This document shows positions 4,445-6,552 of a stretch of DNA of 6,552 nucleotides, in pieces. The notes below the pieces were generated by a model. That model did no database searches and had not been told where the DNA came from. It worked only from the letters and a program-made list of their open reading frames with translations. Numbering within the stretch: position 1 is the stretch's first letter; every line of letters begins with the position of its first letter. Location: NCBI GenBank assembly GCA_002440825.1, contig DJVH01000089.1, forward strand, positions 1 to 6,552, given 5' to 3'. The position numbers and the translations under genes were made by a program. The DNA is from Bacteriovoracaceae bacterium UBA6261 (GTDB lineage: Bacteria; Bdellovibrionota; Bacteriovoracia; Bacteriovoracales; Bacteriovoracaceae).

Positions 4445-6552
4445 TTAAAAAAGCGACAGCTGGGGGCTTCTCATGGCCTCAAAGGATTTACCAAAAAGAG
4501 ATAAAATGCTGTCAGCGATAGGGGCCAGTTGGCGTTCTATATAATAATCATAGTCGATGTCATCATGAGGAAGTTCAATGGGAACAGCTCCTCTCATGGT
4601 CATGACATATTCAGGACGACGCTTGAGAATCCCCTTTTCTTTGACAAGAATCATGGCCGCTTTGGCGTGAGGAGGAATGTTTTTAATGTACTCATCGAGA
4701 GGTTTCGTCAGTTTTTTGGACAAAACCAGTTGATCGTCAAGTTTCCGGTCGAGAAGATCTTTCAATGTTTGTTCAATGAATGATTGAATGTCTTCGTTAT
4801 AAAAAACTCTTCTGACGAGTTCGTATTGAAAATGCCGGGCCAGGGCACTCCAGTCTGAACGGACGTATTCCATGCCTGTCAGTATGATTTCTTCATCTTT
4901 ACCGCTGACTTTGAGACCAGCATAGCGCTTCTTTGCACCTTCGCCCACGCCTCTTGTAGAAGTGAGAATAAGTTTTTTGAAAAACTTGTCGAATTGAATT
5001 TCCAACCGTGATTCTACATTGAAGTCCTTGTGGAGTTTTTGCTTGAGAAAAAGATTTACTTTTGAAACCAGCTCTTTTCCTACTTCTTCATGAGTTTCAT
5101 AGTCCTTAAGCTGAACAAAGAGAGAGTCGGTATCTCCATACAAGGTCTCAAAACCAGTCTCATGTAAAAACTGAACAACTGTTTTTAAAAGCCATTGTCC
5201 TGTTCCGGTAATTGCATCAGGTAAATCTTCCTGATAAAAGCGGCAACCGCTGGAACCCATGACCCCATAAAAACTATTCATTAATATTTTTACAGCTTGT
5301 GAAAGATTGGCGTTTTTTTCTTTTTTCGCCATGGCCCGTCTCTCAAGCAGTTCGGCAATTTTTCCGGGAAGAATGTGATGATCGCGGGAAAATGAAAATC
5401 CCACTGGCGTAAAAAGCGGATTGGTTTTATGTTCGGCCCGCGAAAGAGGATCAATGAGAAAACTTTGAATGACTGTTGGATATAGACTTTTAAAATCCAT
5501 GACCAGTACATTCTCATGAACCCCTACGACCGGATTTAAAACAAATCCTCCTTTTGCCTGACGTGACCACAGAACATCAGAGACATTGGGAGCGACATAA
5601 CCGTAGTCATGCAAGGGAGGCAGATAAAAATGATCAAAGGCAGCCGTGGAACCCCCGACTCTGTCTAAAAGTAATCCCGAAATCAAAGAGCGATTGATCA
5701 GCAGGTCAATGATTTTTGTCTTTTCAAAAATATCCAGTACAAGCTGTGCATCTTTGAGGTTGTATTTTGCCAGCGCAGGTTTATCTTCGCGAAAACGTCG
5801 TTCTATCTCGCCCCATTTGTCATGGATCTCATCTTCATCAATATCTTTACCTTCTCCGAGAACAAGTTTCGCGACATTGTTGAGCTTGTAACTTTCAAAA
5901 GAAAAAAAGTTGGATTTGAGTGCCCAGGGTCCGTCAATGATCACTCGTCCTTCGATGTTGAGCGTCCACTCGCCTCTGGCGTTTTGATATAACTCCAGCG
6001 GGCGCTTTCCTCGTCCCAGTATCAAAGGAAACCGCAATTGTTTTGATTTTTTCTCAAGAAAATGAAAATCGAATCCAACGACATTCCAGCCTGTAAAAAT
6101 ATCGGGATCCAGTCTTTGTACATCAGCTTGAAAAGCTTCGAGCATGAATTTTTCTGTCGGACAATAAAGCATGGCCTCAGCAGGCTCGCCGTTACCGAGC
6201 ATAAAAACTTTATCTTCCGTGATTTCTTTTGAACGAAGAGAATAGGCCAGAGAAAGCAGACGTCCGTCTTTTCCGGTTTCAATATCAAAAGACATAATTT
6301 TAGTATCTGGAAAAAAATGGCTTTGGGACAATTTAGGATTCATAAAAGTCAGAAGACCATTTTTCATTTCGGCTTCGCCTGAAATCAAAACCTGTGCATA
6401 AAGTCGATGATCCATAAGAAAGCGCTCAAGCGGTCTGATATCTGCTTCAAAAGTGCGCAGACCTTTCTTTTCAAAATCCGCTTTTCTTTCTTTCAATTCA
6501 TTCATCGTCCTGCATTCAATTTTTTCAGCCCAGGTGCCATCGAGATTGCGGT
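4445..6552 (-). CDS. polB: DNA polymerase II (family B), 5' end beyond the right window edge
   Basis: Family B replicative-type polymerase of the DNA polymerase II class, which extends DNA past lesions and restarts stalled forks with proofreading. Residues are numbered from the in-window ATG at 6505. Exonuclease motifs are intact: Exo I FDIET (73-77), Exo II GWNVVGFD (139-146), Exo III YNLKD (248-252). Polymerase motifs are intact: A, MDFKSLYP (336-343) with catalytic D337; B, KILMNSFYG (406-414); C, YGDTDS (456-461, at 5140-5123). The last five residues, QLSLF, are a consensus sliding-clamp binding peptide; E. coli Pol II ends QLGLF. The frame has no stop upstream of 6505: 15 further codons run to 6550, including EKIECRTMNELKERKADFEK, which lines up with E. 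coli Pol II (LYCRAHRQLMNYEKRLREGG). The true start is therefore outside the window, with some 70 residues missing. yihY follows after 37 bp. Confidence 0.97.
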   Translation of the reverse strand, partial: RNLDGTWAEKIECRTMNELKERKADFEKKGLRTFEADIRPLERFLMDHRLYAQVLISGEAEMKNGLLTFMNPKLSQSHFFPDTKIMSFDIETGKDGRLLSLAYSLRSKEITEDKVFMLGNGEPAEAMLYCPTEKFMLEAFQADVQRLDPDIFTGWNVVGFDFHFLEKKSKQLRFPLILGRGKRPLELYQNARGEWTLNIEGRVIIDGPWALKSNFFSFESYKLNNVAKLVLGEGKDIDEDEIHDKWGEIERRFREDKPALAKYNLKDAQLVLDIFEKTKIIDLLINRSLISGLLLDRVGGSTAAFDHFYLPPLHDYGYVAPNVSDVLWSRQAKGGFVLNPVVGVHENVLVMDFKSLYPTVIQSFLIDPLSRAEHKTNPLFTPVGFSFSRDHHILPGKIAELLERRAMAKKEKNANLSQAVKILMNSFYGVMGSSGCRFYQEDLPDAITGTGQWLLKTVVQFLHETGFETLYGDTDSLFVQLKDYETHEEVGKELVSKVNLFLKQKLHKDFNVESRLEIQFDKFFKKLILTSTRGVGEGAKKRYAGLKVSGKDEEIILTGMEYVRSDWSALARHFQYELVRRVFYNEDIQSFIEQTLKDLLDRKLDDQLVLSKKLTKPLDEYIKNIPPHAKAAMILVKEKGILKRRPEYVMTMRGAVPIELPHDDIDYDYYIERQLAPIADSILSLFGKSFEAMRSPQLSLF

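Noticed and set aside
5646..5891. 81-codon plus-strand ORF opposite polB
   Set aside because: Shadow of the strongly conserved polymerase reading frame; Ser-rich translation typical of antisense.
1..6552. Search for tRNA, rRNA, CRISPR, IS ends, attachment sites or a toxin-antitoxin or defence module
   Set aside because: No long inverted repeats, spaced identical repeats, cloverleaf-like segments, transposase motifs or defence-type domains were visible. Nearly all of the DNA is accounted for by housekeeping-type genes.

Overview
The window reads as ordinary chromosomal DNA of a Gram-negative bacterium with moderate-to-low GC. It holds seven protein-coding genes, five complete and two cut by the window edges. 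No RNA gene, insertion sequence, CRISPR array, phage gene or integrase is visible. The gene set (aspartyl-tRNA synthetase, DUF192 protein, FtsB/DivIC-type division protein, YggT, YihY/BrkB, DNA polymerase II) and the AT-leaning codon use would suit a Bdellovibrionota/Bacteriovoracales-like or other deltaproteobacterial-type organism. That placement is an impression from protein style and was not tested by alignment.

Layout, left to right. Positions 1-709 (minus) encode the first 236 residues of aspartyl-tRNA synthetase, running off the left edge. An 83-bp divergent spacer contains a perfect 14-bp palindrome. Positions 793-1308 (plus) encode a small exported or membrane-anchored DUF192 protein. 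Its 3' end overlaps by 56 bp, tail to tail, a minus-strand gene (1253-2188) for an FtsB/DivIC-type septum formation protein with a very long Pro/Gln/Ala-rich N-terminal extension. Upstream of that gene, 48 bp away, is a 306-residue protein of unknown function (2237-3157, minus). A good sigma70-like promoter candidate (3210-3239, minus) could drive these two genes as one unit. Next come yggT (3260-3487) and yihY/brkB (3484-4407), both minus and joined by a 4-bp ATGA overlap. Thirty-seven bases further upstream lies the 3' 2.1 kb of polB, DNA polymerase II (4445 to the right edge, minus), whose reading frame stays open past its first in-window ATG and off the window.

How the genes fit together. 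polB-yihY-yggT is probably one transcriptional unit joining a damage-tolerance polymerase to two small inner-membrane protein genes, and the unknown gene plus ftsB-like gene a second unit. The second unit, and perhaps YggT (whose relatives YlmG/YggT often sit near cell-division genes), hint at a cell-envelope and division theme. This is inference from adjacency. No stretch longer than about 100 bases lacks a gene. I see no strong case for a new multi-gene system. The points most worth a second look are the extended FtsB-like protein, its unknown operon partner, and the fine structure around its TTG start.
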